A DNA stretch of 64,000 nucleotides from Halalkalicoccus sp. CG83 (GCF_037081715.1 NZ_JAZDDH010000001.1:1178001-1242000); one strand, 5' to 3'. Positions 28,362 through 38,716 are shown, counted from the first letter of the stretch. The notes: generated by a model from the letters alone, not told the origin. Made by a program: numbers and translations.

Positions 28362-28736
28362 TCAGTCGACGAGCGCGTCGGCGACGGCCTCGGGGCCGAC
28401 CAGGTCGGGGCCGACGATCAGATCGGCCAGCGGCCGGGCGAACTCCGGCAGCGAGTCGGGCGCGTAGACGACGATCCGCAGCCGTTCGTTTCGTTCGCGA
28501 GCCACGGGGATCGAGGTCGCCTGTACGACGTCGGTGATCAGGTAGACCTCGGCGTCGTCGATCCCGGCCTCCTCGAGCGCCTCCCGGTCCGCCAGTCCGT
28601 CGATGCAGGCGACCTCGAACCCCTCCGCTTGGAGAGCGTCGCCGAGGGCGTCCGCGTCGTCGACGGAGTCCTCCGATTTCGACTGATCGGCCGAACTCCG
28701 TTCGGTGACGTCGCCGGCGATGACGGCACGGCTCAT
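28362..28736 (-). CDS. small conserved haloarchaeal protein of the pyrG-guaAb operon
   Basis: A 124-residue protein with an alternating beta/alpha pattern: [10 protein letters not shown], a Ser/Asp insert, [39 protein letters not shown] and [23 protein letters not shown]. This looks like a small receiver- or Rossmann-like fold without a recognisable active site. I recall such a family (DUF7126) beside GMP synthetase in haloarchaea. Its ATG overlaps the guaAb stop (ATGA), so it is translationally coupled. Confidence 0.7.
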   Translation of the reverse strand: MSRAVIAGDVTERSSADQSKSEDSVDDADALGDALQAEGFEVACIDGLADREALEEAGIDDAEVYLITDVVQATSIPVARERNERLRIVVYAPDSLPEFARPLADLIVGPDLVGPEAVADALVD

Positions 28737-29650
28737 TCGTACTCGATGGTCGCGGGCGGTTTGTGCGTGACGTCGTAGACGACCCGCGCGACGTTCTCGT
28801 TCTCCCCCGTGATCCGGCTCTGGATGCGCTGGAGGGTCCCCCAGTCGAGCTCCTGGGCGCGGGCGGTCATGCCGTCGCGCGATTCGACGCTTCGAACGGC
28901 GACCACCCAGCCGTGGACGCGGTTGTCGCCCTTCACGCCCGTCGCCTTTCCGATGACGGCGGCGAGCGCCTGCCAGGGTTCGTGCTCCTCGAGTTCGTCC
29001 TCGACGACGTGACACGCCTCGCGCGCGACCTCCAGCTTCTCCTTCGTGACCTCGCCGATGACGCGTACCGCGAGGCCCGGTCCGGGGAACGGCATCCGTT
29101 CGGCGACGACCTCCTCGAGGTCGAGCTCGCGGGCCACCTCGCGAACCTCGTCCTTGTAGAGGTCGCGAACGGGCTCGACGATCCCCTCGAAGTCGATTCT
29201 CTCAGGGAGGCCGCCGACGTTGTGATGGGACTTGATCCCGCCCTCGCTCTCGATGCGGTCGGGGTAGATCGTCCCCTGGACGAGGTAGTCGGCGTCAGCC
29301 TCGCGCGCCTCGCGCTCGAACTCGCGGATGAACGACTCGCCGATGACCGACCGTTTCTCCTCGGGGTCCGTCACGCCCGAGAGCGCCTCCAGAAACCGCT
29401 CCTCGGCGTCGACCACTCGAAGCGACTCCATGTAGGAGAACGTCTCGCGGAGTGCCTCGGTCTCGCCCTTTCGCATCAGTCCGGTGTCGACGTAGACGGG
29501 CGTGAGCCGCTCTCCGAGCGCCTCGTAGGCCAGCGCCGCCGCGACCGACGAGTCGACGCCGCCCGAGAGCGCGATCACCGCGTTCGCGTCGCCGACCTCC
29601 CGCTCGATCTCCGCGATCGCCTCCTCGACGAACGATTCGGGATCGACCAT
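28733..29650 (-). CDS. guaAb: GMP synthase ATP-pyrophosphatase subunit (subunit B)
   Basis: The 305-residue protein activates XMP with ATP and aminates it to GMP, using ammonia from a separate amidotransferase subunit as is usual in archaea. The N-type PP-loop [12 protein letters not shown] lies at about 29-40. Also visible are [17 protein letters not shown], the [10 protein letters not shown] segment and the dimerisation domain with [17 protein letters not shown]. It starts within the pyrG stop (one-base overlap) and is followed by an overlapping small gene. Confidence 0.95.
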   Translation of the reverse strand: MVDPESFVEEAIAEIEREVGDANAVIALSGGVDSSVAAALAYEALGERLTPVYVDTGLMRKGETEALRETFSYMESLRVVDAEERFLEALSGVTDPEEKRSVIGESFIREFEREAREADADYLVQGTIYPDRIESEGGIKSHHNVGGLPERIDFEGIVEPVRDLYKDEVREVARELDLEEVVAERMPFPGPGLAVRVIGEVTKEKLEVAREACHVVEDELEEHEPWQALAAVIGKATGVKGDNRVHGWVVAVRSVESRDGMTARAQELDWGTLQRIQSRITGENENVARVVYDVTHKPPATIEYE

Positions 29651-31293
29651 CAGGCTTCGACCTCCGGAGCGGTCCGCTCGAGCACGGCGTCGACGAACCC
29701 GACGAACGGCGGGCTCGCGCGGCCCGGACGCGATCGGAACTCGGGGTGGAACTGCGTCCCGAGGAAGTAGGGGTGGTCGTCGAGTTCGAGGATCTCCATG
29801 CGGTTTCCGGCCCGGCCGGAGAACGTCATTCCCTCGCTCTCGAGCTCAGCGATGTACTCGGGGTTGACCTCGTAGCGGTGTCGGTGGCGCTCGGTGCAGG
29901 CGCTCGCGCCGCCGTAGACGTCGCTCGCGAGCGTTCCCGCCTCGATCTGGGTGTCGTGTGCGCCCAGGCGCATCGTGCCGCCCATGTCGGCCGTCTCGTA
30001 CTGTTCCGGCAGCAGGTCGATCACGGGGTGGGTCGTATCGGATTCGATCTCCGTCGAGTGTGCACCCTCGAGCCCGCAGACGTGGCGGGCGTAGTCGACG
30101 ACCGCCATCTGGAATCCCAGACAGAGCCCGAGGAACGGGACCGACTCCTCGCGGGCGTAACGGATCGCCTCGATCTTCCCCCGCGTTCCCCGGGAGCCGA
30201 ACCCGCCGGGGACGACGACGCCGTCGGCCTCACGGAGGCGCTCCTCGTGGGCGGCGGCCATCTCGTCGGAGTCGACCCAGTGGACGTTCACCTCGACGTT
30301 TCGCTCGAGACCCGCGTGTTTCAGCGCCTCGTGGATCGAGATGTAGGCGTCCTCGAGGGCGTACTTGCCGACGAGCGCGACGTCGATCTCGTGATCGGCC
30401 GTCTGGGTGACGAGCTCGCGCCACTCGTTCTTCCGTTCGCCCTCGGGGAGGGCCTCTCCCGCGAGGCCGAGGCGCTCCATCACGTACTCGTCGAGCCCCT
30501 CCTCCTCGACCATCAGCGGGACCTGGTAGATGTCCGCGACGTCGGGGTTCGAGAACACCGCCTCGGTGGGGACGTCGCCGAACAGCGCGATCTTCTCCTT
30601 GGTCTCGGGCTCGAGGTGATCGTCGGCACGCCCGACGACGATGTCGGGCTGGAGGCCGATCGACCGGAGCTCCTTGACGCTGTGCTGGGTGGGTTTGGTC
30701 TTCTGCTCGCCGTTCTTCGAGTAGGGGACGAGGGTGACGTGTGTGAAGAGGATGTCCCCCTCGTCCTGTTCGTGGGCGAACTGGCGAAGCGCCTCGAGAT
30801 AGGGCATCCCCTCGATGTCGCCGACGGTGCCGCCGACCTCGACGATGCAGACGTCAGTGCCCTCGGCGGCCTCGCGCACCCGCCGCTTGATGTCGTCGGT
30901 GACGTGGGGGATGATCTGGACCGTCTTGCCGAGGTAGTCGCCCGCGCGCTCCTTCTCGATGACGTTCTTGTAGACCTTCCCCGTGGTGACGTTGTGATCG
31001 AACGTCATGTCGATGTCGAGGAAGCGCTCGTAGTTGCCCAGGTCGAGGTCGACCTCGCCGCCGTCCTTCAGCACGTAGACCTCGCCGTGTTGGTAGGGGT
31101 TCATCGTTCCGGCGTCGACGTTCAGGTAGGGGTCGATCTTCACCGCGGTGACGTCGAACCCGGCGTTCTTCAACAGACGGCCGGTGCTCGCGGCGGTGAT
31201 CCCCTTACCGAGGCCGCTCATCACACCCCCGGTGACGAAGATGAACTTGCGTCCGAGAGAAGGGTCGTAGTCGGTCTCCGGTTCGGTCGGCAT
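29650..31293 (-). CDS. pyrG: CTP synthase
   Basis: A 547-residue enzyme that aminates UTP to CTP using glutamine and ATP. The N-terminal synthetase domain begins [20 protein letters not shown] (P-loop) and has the [21 protein letters not shown] segment. The GATase domain has nucleophile Cys in FLGLCLGFQ and catalytic His/Glu in [14 protein letters not shown] 31293 is preferred over one eight codons upstream. It heads the operon pyrG-guaAb-small protein, linking CTP and GMP synthesis; a T-rich box (revcomp gttttttgc) sits about 25 bp upstream. Confidence 0.97.
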   Translation of the reverse strand: MPTEPETDYDPSLGRKFIFVTGGVMSGLGKGITAASTGRLLKNAGFDVTAVKIDPYLNVDAGTMNPYQHGEVYVLKDGGEVDLDLGNYERFLDIDMTFDHNVTTGKVYKNVIEKERAGDYLGKTVQIIPHVTDDIKRRVREAAEGTDVCIVEVGGTVGDIEGMPYLEALRQFAHEQDEGDILFTHVTLVPYSKNGEQKTKPTQHSVKELRSIGLQPDIVVGRADDHLEPETKEKIALFGDVPTEAVFSNPDVADIYQVPLMVEEEGLDEYVMERLGLAGEALPEGERKNEWRELVTQTADHEIDVALVGKYALEDAYISIHEALKHAGLERNVEVNVHWVDSDEMAAAHEERLREADGVVVPGGFGSRGTRGKIEAIRYAREESVPFLGLCLGFQMAVVDYARHVCGLEGAHSTEIESDTTHPVIDLLPEQYETADMGGTMRLGAHDTQIEAGTLASDVYGGASACTERHRHRYEVNPEYIAELESEGMTFSGRAGNRMEILELDDHPYFLGTQFHPEFRSRPGRASPPFVGFVDAVLERTAPEVEA

Positions 31294-31345
31294 ACTGACC
31301 CTGCGCGCAGGGAGCAAAAAACGATTTCGGAGGCCGTCGCTCGGG

Positions 31346-32407
31346 CTACGAGGTCTCCTCGTCGAGGAACCCCTCGGCCTCGTCGATCCCGAGGACGAAC
31401 CCCGGGCCGAACTCCCCGGCGGGCGTCCGGTAGCCCGGGGCGGTCTCGCCGTCGAGCACCCGTTCGGTCACCGCGAGCGCACACGCGCCGGTGACGACGT
31501 ACGGGTCGCTCATGCGGAGTCGCGAGACGGCCCGTTCTCCGTCCTCGGTACGGGCCTCGCCCCAGAAGTAGCTCGAGCCCCGCTCGCGTGCGCGCTTCGA
31601 GGGTCCCTCGCGGGCGACCTGCGCGACCCCTTTCAGCGTCTCACGGACCGGCTCCGCGGCGAGCAGCGGGGCGACGAACCGGTGAGCCCGGAGCAGGAGC
31701 CGCGTCGGCGGCGGCGCGAAGACGTACGTCTCGACGTTCGGGACGCCCGTCGTGTAGTAGCTCGTCGAAACGTCGCCGAGCGGCATCGTCACGGCCGGGC
31801 GCTCGCCCCGCCCGAAGTCGATCCGCCGGGACTTCCAGCCCGCGGGGACGTACTCGAGGCGCCCCTCGTTACGAACCGCCCCGCCGTCCTCGAGCCCCTC
31901 GAGCAGCGTCGTGATCGAACCCACGGAGGGCGGGCGGAACGTCTCCGCCCCGAGCGCGAGATGCGTCGCCTCGGGGAGACGTTCGACGAGGTGGGCGGCC
32001 AGGCAGTCCATCGGCACCGACGAGAGGCCGGCCGCTGGTAGGAGGGTGATCCCGGCCTCCTCGGCCTCCTCGCTTCGGCGTCCCACTCGCTCGATGACGG
32101 GGATCTCGCCGGTGATGTCGACGTAGTCCGTCCGGCTCCGTATGCAGGCCTCGACGAGCTCGTCCGCCGTGTTGGAGAACGGGCCGGCGCAGTTGAGCAC
32201 GCAGTCGACGTCGTCGAGCTCCTCTGCGACGGCCGCGGGCTCCGAGAGTCCGAACCGTCGGCTCTCGAGGCCGAGTTCGTTCGCCTGCTCCGAGAGCGCC
32301 CCGCCGTCGCGACCGGCGAGGATCGGCTCCATCCCCCGGTCGAACGCCTCCTCGCTCATCAGCCGCCCGTTGTAGCCGTACGACCCGTAGATCAGCAGTT
32401 CCGCCAT
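31346..32407 (-). CDS. saccharopine-dehydrogenase-like / trans-acting enoyl reductase family protein
   Basis: A 353-residue protein with an N-terminal Rossmann fold ([20 protein letters not shown]; the glycine motif is GSYGYNG). The [23 protein letters not shown] segment and [12 protein letters not shown] are typical of saccharopine dehydrogenase/trans-acting enoyl reductase-like proteins. These reduce lipid or polyketide intermediates or act on unknown substrates. Most lack lysine-pathway residues, so lysine metabolism is not implied. Confidence 0.82.
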   Translation of the reverse strand: MAELLIYGSYGYNGRLMSEEAFDRGMEPILAGRDGGALSEQANELGLESRRFGLSEPAAVAEELDDVDCVLNCAGPFSNTADELVEACIRSRTDYVDITGEIPVIERVGRRSEEAEEAGITLLPAAGLSSVPMDCLAAHLVERLPEATHLALGAETFRPPSVGSITTLLEGLEDGGAVRNEGRLEYVPAGWKSRRIDFGRGERPAVTMPLGDVSTSYYTTGVPNVETYVFAPPPTRLLLRAHRFVAPLLAAEPVRETLKGVAQVAREGPSKRARERGSSYFWGEARTEDGERAVSRLRMSDPYVVTGACALAVTERVLDGETAPGYRTPAGEFGPGFVLGIDEAEGFLDEETS

Positions 32408-32619
32408 GCACGTCGGTTCGGCAGTCCGGTGGTTAAACGGCGTGCCGGCAGACGCGCCGTCCTCCCCGGCTACTGTTCGACCGTCGGTCGGTGGGCTCGT
32501 CGTGCCCGTCGAACGGGGAGACAGGGGAGAGCCCGATGGCGGAGACGTGACGCGTTCGACACGCACCGACCGAAGTGCCATTGAGTGCCGGGGTCGTCCT
32601 CCCCCGCTATGGGTGAGTC

Positions 32620-33327
32620 CTAACGAGTCGTCGTGAGATGCGCGCGGGCGGCATCGACTAGCGACTCCCGCGAGGGACGGGCCTCGATCAGCGTGATGAT
32701 CCCGAGGGCGTGGGTACTGGCCTCGCGTACGGACAACCCGGCACGCAGGACGAGTTCCAACGGCCTCTGGTTCCACCGACAGCCGGCCGTCGAGTAGTGG
32801 GCGTCGGCGTACCAGTCCTGAAAGCGCGCGAGCGGCCCGACGTCGCTTCGACCGTGTTCGAGCAGCAGGATCCGTCCGCCGGGTTTACACACCCTGTCCA
32901 TCTCCTTTAGCGCCGCCGCCGGGTCGGGAAACGTACAGGTCGAGAGCGACGAGATCACGGTGTCGAAACCGTCGTCCTCGAACTCGAGCGCCTGTGCGTC
33001 CATCTCCCGGAGGGTTCCGTCCACCTCGAGTCGATCGAGCCGGTCCCGTGCCCTCGCCAGCATCTCCGGGCTGACGTCGATCCCGACGAGGTCGACCGTG
33101 GACGGGAGGTATCGGAAGTTCACGCCCGTCCCGCAGGCGACGTCGAGGACGCGTCCCTCCGCGCTCTCGAACAGCCGGCGGCGATATCGGCCGGTCAGCC
33201 GCCGGTCGAGCCAGTCGAGCCGATCCATCCAGGGTGCACACTCCGCGTACGACGCGCGGATCTCCTCGATCGACATCGGTCGACGTCCGGCCGGGTCGCG
33301 GACGTCCTCGTTCGAGTGGGAAGCCAT
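32620..33327 (-). CDS. class I SAM-dependent methyltransferase (UbiE/PMT2-like)
   Basis: A 235-residue protein. The SAM-binding motif I is VLDVACGTGVNFRYLP (about 61-76), motif II VGIDVSPEMLARARDRL and post-motif CKPGGRILLLEHGRSD. The region YADAHYSTAGCRWNQRPLELV resembles that of phospholipid or quinone methyltransferases, but the substrate is not certain. ATG 33327 is chosen because a longer reading overlaps the divergent promoter region. Confidence 0.82.
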   Translation of the reverse strand: MASHSNEDVRDPAGRRPMSIEEIRASYAECAPWMDRLDWLDRRLTGRYRRRLFESAEGRVLDVACGTGVNFRYLPSTVDLVGIDVSPEMLARARDRLDRLEVDGTLREMDAQALEFEDDGFDTVISSLSTCTFPDPAAALKEMDRVCKPGGRILLLEHGRSDVGPLARFQDWYADAHYSTAGCRWNQRPLELVLRAGLSVREASTHALGIITLIEARPSRESLVDAARAHLTTTR

Positions 33328-33522
33328 ACCACGGGGTTGGGACTCGAGAACGATAGTTCTCCAGGGACGAGAGCCACCGATGAACGAACGCTCGCCGGCG
33401 TCCGGCCGGGACCGCGATCGGAAGGCGACACGCCTTTCGTGGCCGCTCCGCACGGCATAAGCGATGACTCATGGAGACCGGACGGGCAATCCAGTACGAG
33501 ATCCCGACCCGGAGCCCGAGCG

Positions 33523-34737
33523 ATGAGTGACGGCGACGGACCGACGTCGCCGTCCGACCGCATCGTCGGGCTCGACGCGCTTCGGGGGTTCGCGCTGCTG
33601 GGAATCCTGGTGATCAACGTCCGGGCGTTCTCGATGCCCGAGGTGGTCCTGAGCAACCCGACGGCGTTCGGCGATCTGACCGGGGCGAACTACTGGGTCT
33701 GGCTGGTCGGACACGTCCTCGTCGAGGGGAAGTTCATCACGCTCTTTACGTTCCTGTTCGGCGGCGGGGTCGTGCTGTTCACCCGCAGCGCCGAGCGGAA
33801 GGGGCGCTCCGCGCTCGACTCGTACTTCCGGCGTTCGGGCTGGCTGGTCGCCTTCGGCCTCGCGCACGCCTATCTGCTGTGGTACGGCGACATCCTCGTC
33901 GCCTACGGCCTCTGCGCGTTCGTCGTCGTCTTCCTGCGAGGCTACGCGCCGCGGACGCTGGCACTGATCGGTCTCGCCCTGCTGGCGGTCCCCTCCGTCA
34001 TCGAGGTACTGGTGGGACTGGCCGTGGACCCGAGCGCGCTCGCAAGCACGTGGCACCCCTCCGAGGCGGCCCTCCGAAGCGAGATCGAGGCGTACCGCGG
34101 CGGCTGGCTCGAGCAGATGGACCACCGGGTTCCGACGTCGTTCGGACGACAGACGTCGGGCTTCCTCGGCTACACCGCCTGGCGCGTGAGCGGCTCGATG
34201 CTCCTGGGAATGGCGCTGTTCAAGCGGGGCGTGCTGACCAACGACCGTTCGTCGCGGTTCTACCGCCGGCTGATCGCGATCGGGGCGACGAGCGGGCTCG
34301 CCGCCGTCCTCGCCGGCGTCCTGTACGTCGAGGCGAACGACTGGGGCGCCGGCACGGCGCTGTTCTGGCGGCAGTTCAACTACTGGGGGAGCTTCCCCCT
34401 CGCCGGCGCGTACGTCGGGCTGGTGATGCTCTACTGCCGGTGGCGCCCCGAGGGGGCCGCGACCCGGGCGCTCGCCGCCGTCGGGCGGACCGCCTTCAGC
34501 AACTACGTCCTGCAGACGGTGCTCGCGACGTCGATCTTCTACGGCCACGGACTCGGCCTGTTCGCCCGGGTGAGCCGGGTCGAGGCGTTCGCGGTCGTCG
34601 TGGCGATCTGGGCGGTGCAGATCCCGCTGTCGGTGCTCTGGCTGCGCTATTTCCGGTTCGGTCCCCTGGAGTGGCTCTGGCGCGTGCTCACCTACGGATC
34701 GCGCCAACCCCTCCGCATCGACCGCTCCGAGAAGTGA
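33523..34737 (+). CDS. DUF418 family membrane protein
   Basis: A 404-residue protein with about ten membrane segments. It has the opening motif RIVGLDALRGFALLGILVINV (the DALRGFALLGIL motif is shared by the acyltransferase/DUF418 clan), FLFGGGVVLF, and the DUF418 C-terminal segment ALAAVGRTAFSNYVLQTVLATSIFYGHGLGLF. Members may modify surface lipids or polysaccharides, but the function is not established. The ATG at 33523 is supported by homology; upstream in-frame sequence is not conserved in character. Confidence 0.85.
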   Translation: MSDGDGPTSPSDRIVGLDALRGFALLGILVINVRAFSMPEVVLSNPTAFGDLTGANYWVWLVGHVLVEGKFITLFTFLFGGGVVLFTRSAERKGRSALDSYFRRSGWLVAFGLAHAYLLWYGDILVAYGLCAFVVVFLRGYAPRTLALIGLALLAVPSVIEVLVGLAVDPSALASTWHPSEAALRSEIEAYRGGWLEQMDHRVPTSFGRQTSGFLGYTAWRVSGSMLLGMALFKRGVLTNDRSSRFYRRLIAIGATSGLAAVLAGVLYVEANDWGAGTALFWRQFNYWGSFPLAGAYVGLVMLYCRWRPEGAATRALAAVGRTAFSNYVLQTVLATSIFYGHGLGLFARVSRVEAFAVVVAIWAVQIPLSVLWLRYFRFGPLEWLWRVLTYGSRQPLRIDRSEK

Positions 34738-34860
34738 GGTGGTGGACGTGACCCGTTGGTCGGTTCCGATCGTTCCGCGGCGGCAATGGTCCCGTCCGTG
34801 GACGCCGGAGCCGCTCTCCGGGCGGGAGCCGGGTGTTGCTCGATCCGACCGACGCATCGC

Positions 34861-35454
34861 TCAGAACCGTTCGGCGAAGAACTCGGCCACCGATGCGGCG
34901 ATCCGGTCGTGTTTACCGAGGAAGAAGTGGTCCGCGGGGAGTTCTTCGACGCGCGCGCCCGCCTCGCGCGCGGCCTCGACGACCGGCCTCCAGTCGACGG
35001 TCGTATCACGGGCACCGTAGAGCACCTGTAGCGGGGCGTCCAGTTCGGCGACGGCGCCCGCCGCATCCAGGTCCCCGTCGCCCAGGCTGGCGGCGGGGGC
35101 GAGCACGGACACGCCGCCGAGCGGCTCCTCGACGCTCGCTGCGGCCAGTAGCGCGACCGCCGCGCCGAAGCTGTAGCCGAAGACGCCCACCCGATCGTAG
35201 CGCTCCGCGGTCCAGCGGATCGCGTTGCGCGCGTCCTCGCGCTCGCCGTAGCCCTCGTCCCATTCCCCGTAGTCGAAGCGGAGACAGGCGACCCCCTCGT
35301 CCGAGAGCGCCCCGCCCACCGCCGTCAGCCTGGGGTCGCCGCGGTGGCCGCGCTGTCGGGGATGGGGCGGGCAGGCGACGACGATCGATTCGGCCTCCTC
35401 GCCGTCGAGGGTCGCGCGGACGTCCCTCGCCCCCGGTACCGCCACGTCGGTCAT
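34861..35454 (-). CDS. alpha/beta hydrolase
   Basis: A 197-residue small alpha/beta hydrolase with a predicted nucleophile Ser in VGVFGYSFGAAVALLAA (about 92-108), a late Asp in LYGARDTTVDW and His in LPADHFFLGKHDRI. It contains the VVACPPHPRQRGHRGDPRL start typical of KANL/dienelactone-hydrolase-like proteins in archaea. The substrate is unknown. It is divergent from pspA and could share control with it. Confidence 0.8.
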   Translation of the reverse strand: MTDVAVPGARDVRATLDGEEAESIVVACPPHPRQRGHRGDPRLTAVGGALSDEGVACLRFDYGEWDEGYGEREDARNAIRWTAERYDRVGVFGYSFGAAVALLAAASVEEPLGGVSVLAPAASLGDGDLDAAGAVAELDAPLQVLYGARDTTVDWRPVVEAAREAGARVEELPADHFFLGKHDRIAASVAEFFAERF

Positions 35455-35474
35455 GGTTCCCGTTCGTCGGTGAC

Positions 35475-35483
35475 GTTTTTAAG
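35475..35483 (+). promoter_or_regulatory. TATA box of the PspA-family gene
   Basis: The box gtttttaag lies 23-31 bp before ATG 35506. It sits in the 51-bp gap between the divergent hydrolase and pspA genes. Confidence 0.6.
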
Positions 35484-35505
35484 GACTCGGCCGCAAACGG
35501 ATGCC

Positions 35506-36348
35506 ATGGGAGTACTCTCGCGGATGTCGTACGTCATCCGGTCGAAGATCAACGCAATGCTCAACCGGAGCGAGGATCCCCGGGAGACGCTCGACTACTC
35601 GTACGAGCAGATGCGCGATCGACTGCAGGACGTAAAACAGGGGATCGCGGACCTCACCACGCAGAAGAAGCGCCTCGAGATGCAGAAGCGCCGCCTCGAG
35701 GAGAACGTCGAGAAACACAACGAGCAGGCCCGCGAGGCGGTGCGCCAGGACCGTGACGACCTCGCGCGCCAGGCGCTCGAGAAGAAGAAGTCGAAGATGA
35801 GCCAGATCGAGCAGCTCGAGGACCAGATCGCGGACCTCCAGAACAAACAGGACAAGCTCGTCGACCAGAAGGACCAGCTCCAGAGCCGCATCGAGCAGTT
35901 CCGCACGAAGAAGGAGACGATGAAGGCCCAGTACGAGGCCAGCGAGGCGAGCGTCCGCGTCTCGGAGGCGATGACCGGCGCGGGCGACGAGATGGCCGAC
36001 GTCTCGCGCGCGATCGAGCGCGCCGAGGAGGAGACCGAGGAGATGGAGGCGCGCTCGGCCGCGATGGACGAGCTCCAGGACACCGGCGCGTTCGACGACG
36101 CGCTCTCGGACGAGGACAGCATCGACCGCGAGCTCGCCGCCGGGCGGACCGACAGCGAGGTCGAGGCCGAGCTCGACACGCTGAAGGGCGAGATGGGCAA
36201 GGAGACCACGAGCGCGAGCGTCGAGGAGGACGACGAAGAGGAGCTCGAAGCCGACGTCGAGGCCGCCGCGGAGGTCGACGTCGACGAGGAGCTCGAGGCC
36301 GGCGAGATCGACGAGGAACTCGAGGACATCCGCGACGAACAGTCGTAG
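35506..36348 (+). CDS. pspA: PspA/IM30 (ESCRT-III-like) family protein
   Basis: A 280-residue protein that is almost all helix. It starts MGVLSRMSYVIRSKINAMLN (amphipathic membrane-binding helix), then a long coiled coil (about 25-175) rich in Lys/Glu/Gln with LTTQKKRLEMQKRRLEE. The last 60 residues are a highly acidic tail (VEEDDEEELEADVEAAAEVDVDEE). Members assemble on stressed membranes and help keep them intact. It sits at the head of the island of five paralogous membrane proteins, 121 bp before the first. This position suggests membrane-stress partners (inference). Confidence 0.93.
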   Translation: MGVLSRMSYVIRSKINAMLNRSEDPRETLDYSYEQMRDRLQDVKQGIADLTTQKKRLEMQKRRLEENVEKHNEQAREAVRQDRDDLARQALEKKKSKMSQIEQLEDQIADLQNKQDKLVDQKDQLQSRIEQFRTKKETMKAQYEASEASVRVSEAMTGAGDEMADVSRAIERAEEETEEMEARSAAMDELQDTGAFDDALSDEDSIDRELAAGRTDSEVEAELDTLKGEMGKETTSASVEEDDEEELEADVEAAAEVDVDEELEAGEIDEELEDIRDEQS

Positions 36349-36469
36349 CGTGTAGCGTCCTTTCGAGAAATGCCGCCGAATCAACGTCCTCATAGATCCA
36401 CGGACGTGTGATCAGGGTGTACCGAACGCGTAGTGATCGACGGATCGCGGTGCGACTTCGATAGACAGA

Positions 36470-37498
36470 ATGAGCCAGTCGGACGAGCTAACACAACCGG
36501 CGGATACGATGCGCGAGCGCACCGGCGAGAGCGCGGTGAAGATGTGGTTTCTGATCACCGCGAACCGGTGGATCGTCACCGGCGTCCTCTCGCTTGCGAT
36601 GTTCGGGATCTTCGTCCTGTTGAACGTCGCCGGCCCGAGCAACGTCCAGCGCATCCTGGGACCGCAGTCGGTCGGAAACGTCTTCGGGTCGGTGATCATC
36701 GCCGTCGTCACCGGCGTCTCGCTCATCCTGGCCATCGCCCAGCTGGTGCTCTCCGAACAGATGGGGCCGCTCGGCGAGAAGCGCGACGAGATGCGCAACC
36801 AGATCGAGTTCCGTGACAACGTCGAGAAGCGGATCGACGACGACGTGAGTCCGGCCGCTCCCTCGGCGTTCCTTCGAACGCTCATCGGAGCGGTAAGTTC
36901 GCAGGCACGGACGCTCAGGGCGGTCGTCGAGGACAACGGCACCGACGCCCCCGCGCTCGTCGACTATGCGGACTCCCTCATCGATCATGGAGAGACGGTC
37001 GGCGAAGAGCTGGAGAACACGACCTTCGGCTCCTTCGAGGTGATCATGCCCGTCCTGAACTACAACTACTCGTGGAAGATCGTCGCCGGTCGACGGCTCC
37101 AGGCGGAGTACGCCGAGTCGATCACCGAGGAGGCCGCGGACGCGCTCGAGGGACTGATCGGCTCGCTGCGCTTTTTCGCCCCGGCGCGTGAGTACTTCAA
37201 GATGTTGTACTTCCAGTGGGAGATCAACAACATCGCGCGGGGCGTGCTGTACGCCTCGATCCCCTCGCTCGCGATCGCCGCCTACATGATCCTCGCGTTC
37301 GATCCGAATCAAGTCACGGGGTACACGCTCACGCTGCACGACCGATATCTCTTCGTCGGTCTCGTATACACCGTTGCGCTCCTACCGTTTACCGTCGTGC
37401 TGGCGTACATCCTCAGGATCGTCACCGTCACGAAACGGACGCTCGCGATCGGACCGTTCATCCTCCGGGAGACCCAGCGCGAGAGCGGGTTCGACTAA
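36470..37498 (+). CDS. four-helix membrane protein, paralogue A of five
   Basis: A 342-residue protein of a family I cannot name. TM1 is at about 34-54, TM2 72-94, then a mostly helical cytoplasmic stretch of about 160 residues, TM3 258-277 and TM4 293-316. Shared motifs are IAQLVLSEQMGPLGEKR (89-105), DDVSPAAPSAFLR (124-136), APAREYFKMLYFQWE (237-251) and RTLAIGPFILRE (323-334). It is closest to paralogues D and E. It follows pspA directly on the same strand and is the first member of the island. Function unknown; a small-ion channel or membrane-tension sensor are only speculation. Confidence 0.75.
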   Translation: MSQSDELTQPADTMRERTGESAVKMWFLITANRWIVTGVLSLAMFGIFVLLNVAGPSNVQRILGPQSVGNVFGSVIIAVVTGVSLILAIAQLVLSEQMGPLGEKRDEMRNQIEFRDNVEKRIDDDVSPAAPSAFLRTLIGAVSSQARTLRAVVEDNGTDAPALVDYADSLIDHGETVGEELENTTFGSFEVIMPVLNYNYSWKIVAGRRLQAEYAESITEEAADALEGLIGSLRFFAPAREYFKMLYFQWEINNIARGVLYASIPSLAIAAYMILAFDPNQVTGYTLTLHDRYLFVGLVYTVALLPFTVVLAYILRIVTVTKRTLAIGPFILRETQRESGFD

Positions 37499-37644
37499 AC
37501 GCTCGCGAGTACCTCCGGTCGTCTCGGCATCCGGGTCGGGGTCGCCCCGTCCCAGTGTATCCCTCCATCGGTCCGTTCACCACGCGATCGATCCTGCCGC
37601 CGAGCGGCGGGAGAGCGGACGAGCCGTCGCGAGGAACGGTCAGA

Positions 37645-38136
37645 TCAGCTCACGAGCCGATCGAAGAGGACGAGCACGAGCTGGTGGACTTCGACGAGAA
37701 CGACGACGCTGACGACGATGATCGCGACCTGTACCGGCGTCGAGAGCAGTCCGAGCGAGACGATGAGCGTCGTCGCACACGCCGGCGCGTGGTTCGTGTC
37801 CGTCGCGATCATTCCCCAGCTCGTCAGGACGATGGAGATGACGCCGCTCGCGGCCAGCCGGAGTCCGTCGGGCGAGAACGCACCCGGGGTCGTCGTGATC
37901 GTCACACCGTTCGCGAGGAGGAGGTAGGCCGCGAGTCCGACGACCCCACCGATGAGATGGCCGCCGACGATCCGATAGATCCGCGTGCGCTCGCCCCGGC
38001 GGTCGAACGCGAGGATGAACGCGGAGGGACCGAGGCTCGGGAAGACGAACGGCTGCCCGCTCGCCCAGGAGACGAGTCCGAGAACGGTGAAGAGAAACCC
38101 CGCATACAGGCTGGTTCCCACCCTCCGTCGTACCAT
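37645..38136 (-). CDS. HPP family membrane protein
   Basis: A 163-residue protein with about four membrane helices. It contains YAGFLFTVLGLVSWASGQPFVFPSLGPSAF and the family motif region ATDTNHAPACATTLIVSLGL. In most members this reads HPPAxATxL; here it is HAP. Some HPP proteins are linked to nitrite transport, but haloarchaeal copies near UspA genes have no proven role. A ctttacggg box (minus strand) about 25 bp upstream of ATG 38136 supports the start. It is divergent from the uspA gene. Confidence 0.8.
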   Translation of the reverse strand: MVRRRVGTSLYAGFLFTVLGLVSWASGQPFVFPSLGPSAFILAFDRRGERTRIYRIVGGHLIGGVVGLAAYLLLANGVTITTTPGAFSPDGLRLAASGVISIVLTSWGMIATDTNHAPACATTLIVSLGLLSTPVQVAIIVVSVVVLVEVHQLVLVLFDRLVS

Positions 38137-38234
38137 ACACGCTCTCGGCTCGTCCGCCCGTAAAGCCCTGTTCAATCCGGTCCGTCGGGACGAGCGGCCC
38201 AAACCTATTCCGACCTCGGGACGAACCAGCGGGC

Positions 38235-38657
38235 ATGGACCAGCGGATCCTCGTGCCGTTCGACGGATCGGACTCGTCGAAGGCCGCGCTCGACCGCGCC
38301 CTAGAGGAGAACCCCGACGCCGAGACCACGGTGCTCAACGCCCTTGAGTCGACGGAACTGGCCTACGGCAGCGTCCAGGGTAGCGCGGCCGAGAGCCTGA
38401 CCGACGCCCAGCGCGAGGAGGCCGAGGAGCTGTTCGAGCAGGCGGAGAAGCGGGCCGCCGCCTACGACGCGAGCGTGCGGACCGCGCTCGAGGTCGGCCC
38501 GCCGGGCGAAGTGATCGTCGAGTACGCGGAGGAACACGACATCGATCACATCATCATGGGCAGCCACGGCCGCTCGGGGCTCTCCCGCATCGTCGTCGGC
38601 AGCGTCGCGGAGACGGTCGTCCGGAACGCGCCGATCACGGTGACGATCGCCCGATAG
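38235..38657 (+). CDS. universal stress protein UspA family
   Basis: A 140-residue single UspA domain starting MDQRILVPFDGSDSSKAALD. The ATP-binding loop IIMGSHGRSGLSRIVVGSVAETVV is near the end. It lies divergent from the HPP gene and within the island of five paralogous membrane proteins, next to a perfect 24-bp palindrome downstream. It probably acts as an ATP-dependent stress signal protein of the cytoplasm. Confidence 0.9.
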   Translation: MDQRILVPFDGSDSSKAALDRALEENPDAETTVLNALESTELAYGSVQGSAAESLTDAQREEAEELFEQAEKRAAAYDASVRTALEVGPPGEVIVEYAEEHDIDHIIMGSHGRSGLSRIVVGSVAETVVRNAPITVTIAR

Positions 38658-38692
38658 ACCGTCGCCGTCGATCGCCGGCCGTCCGCGAGAAC

Positions 38693-38716
38693 CGACACGA
38701 ACGCGCGTTCGTGTCG
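38693..38716. repeat. perfect 24-bp palindrome downstream of uspA
   Basis: The arms CGACACGAACGC and its exact complement meet without a spacer. It lies 35 bp after the uspA stop, in a 254-bp gap between uspA and paralogue B, which is convergent with it. It could be a binding site or a cruciform; without a T-tract it is not an obvious terminator. Confidence 0.8.
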
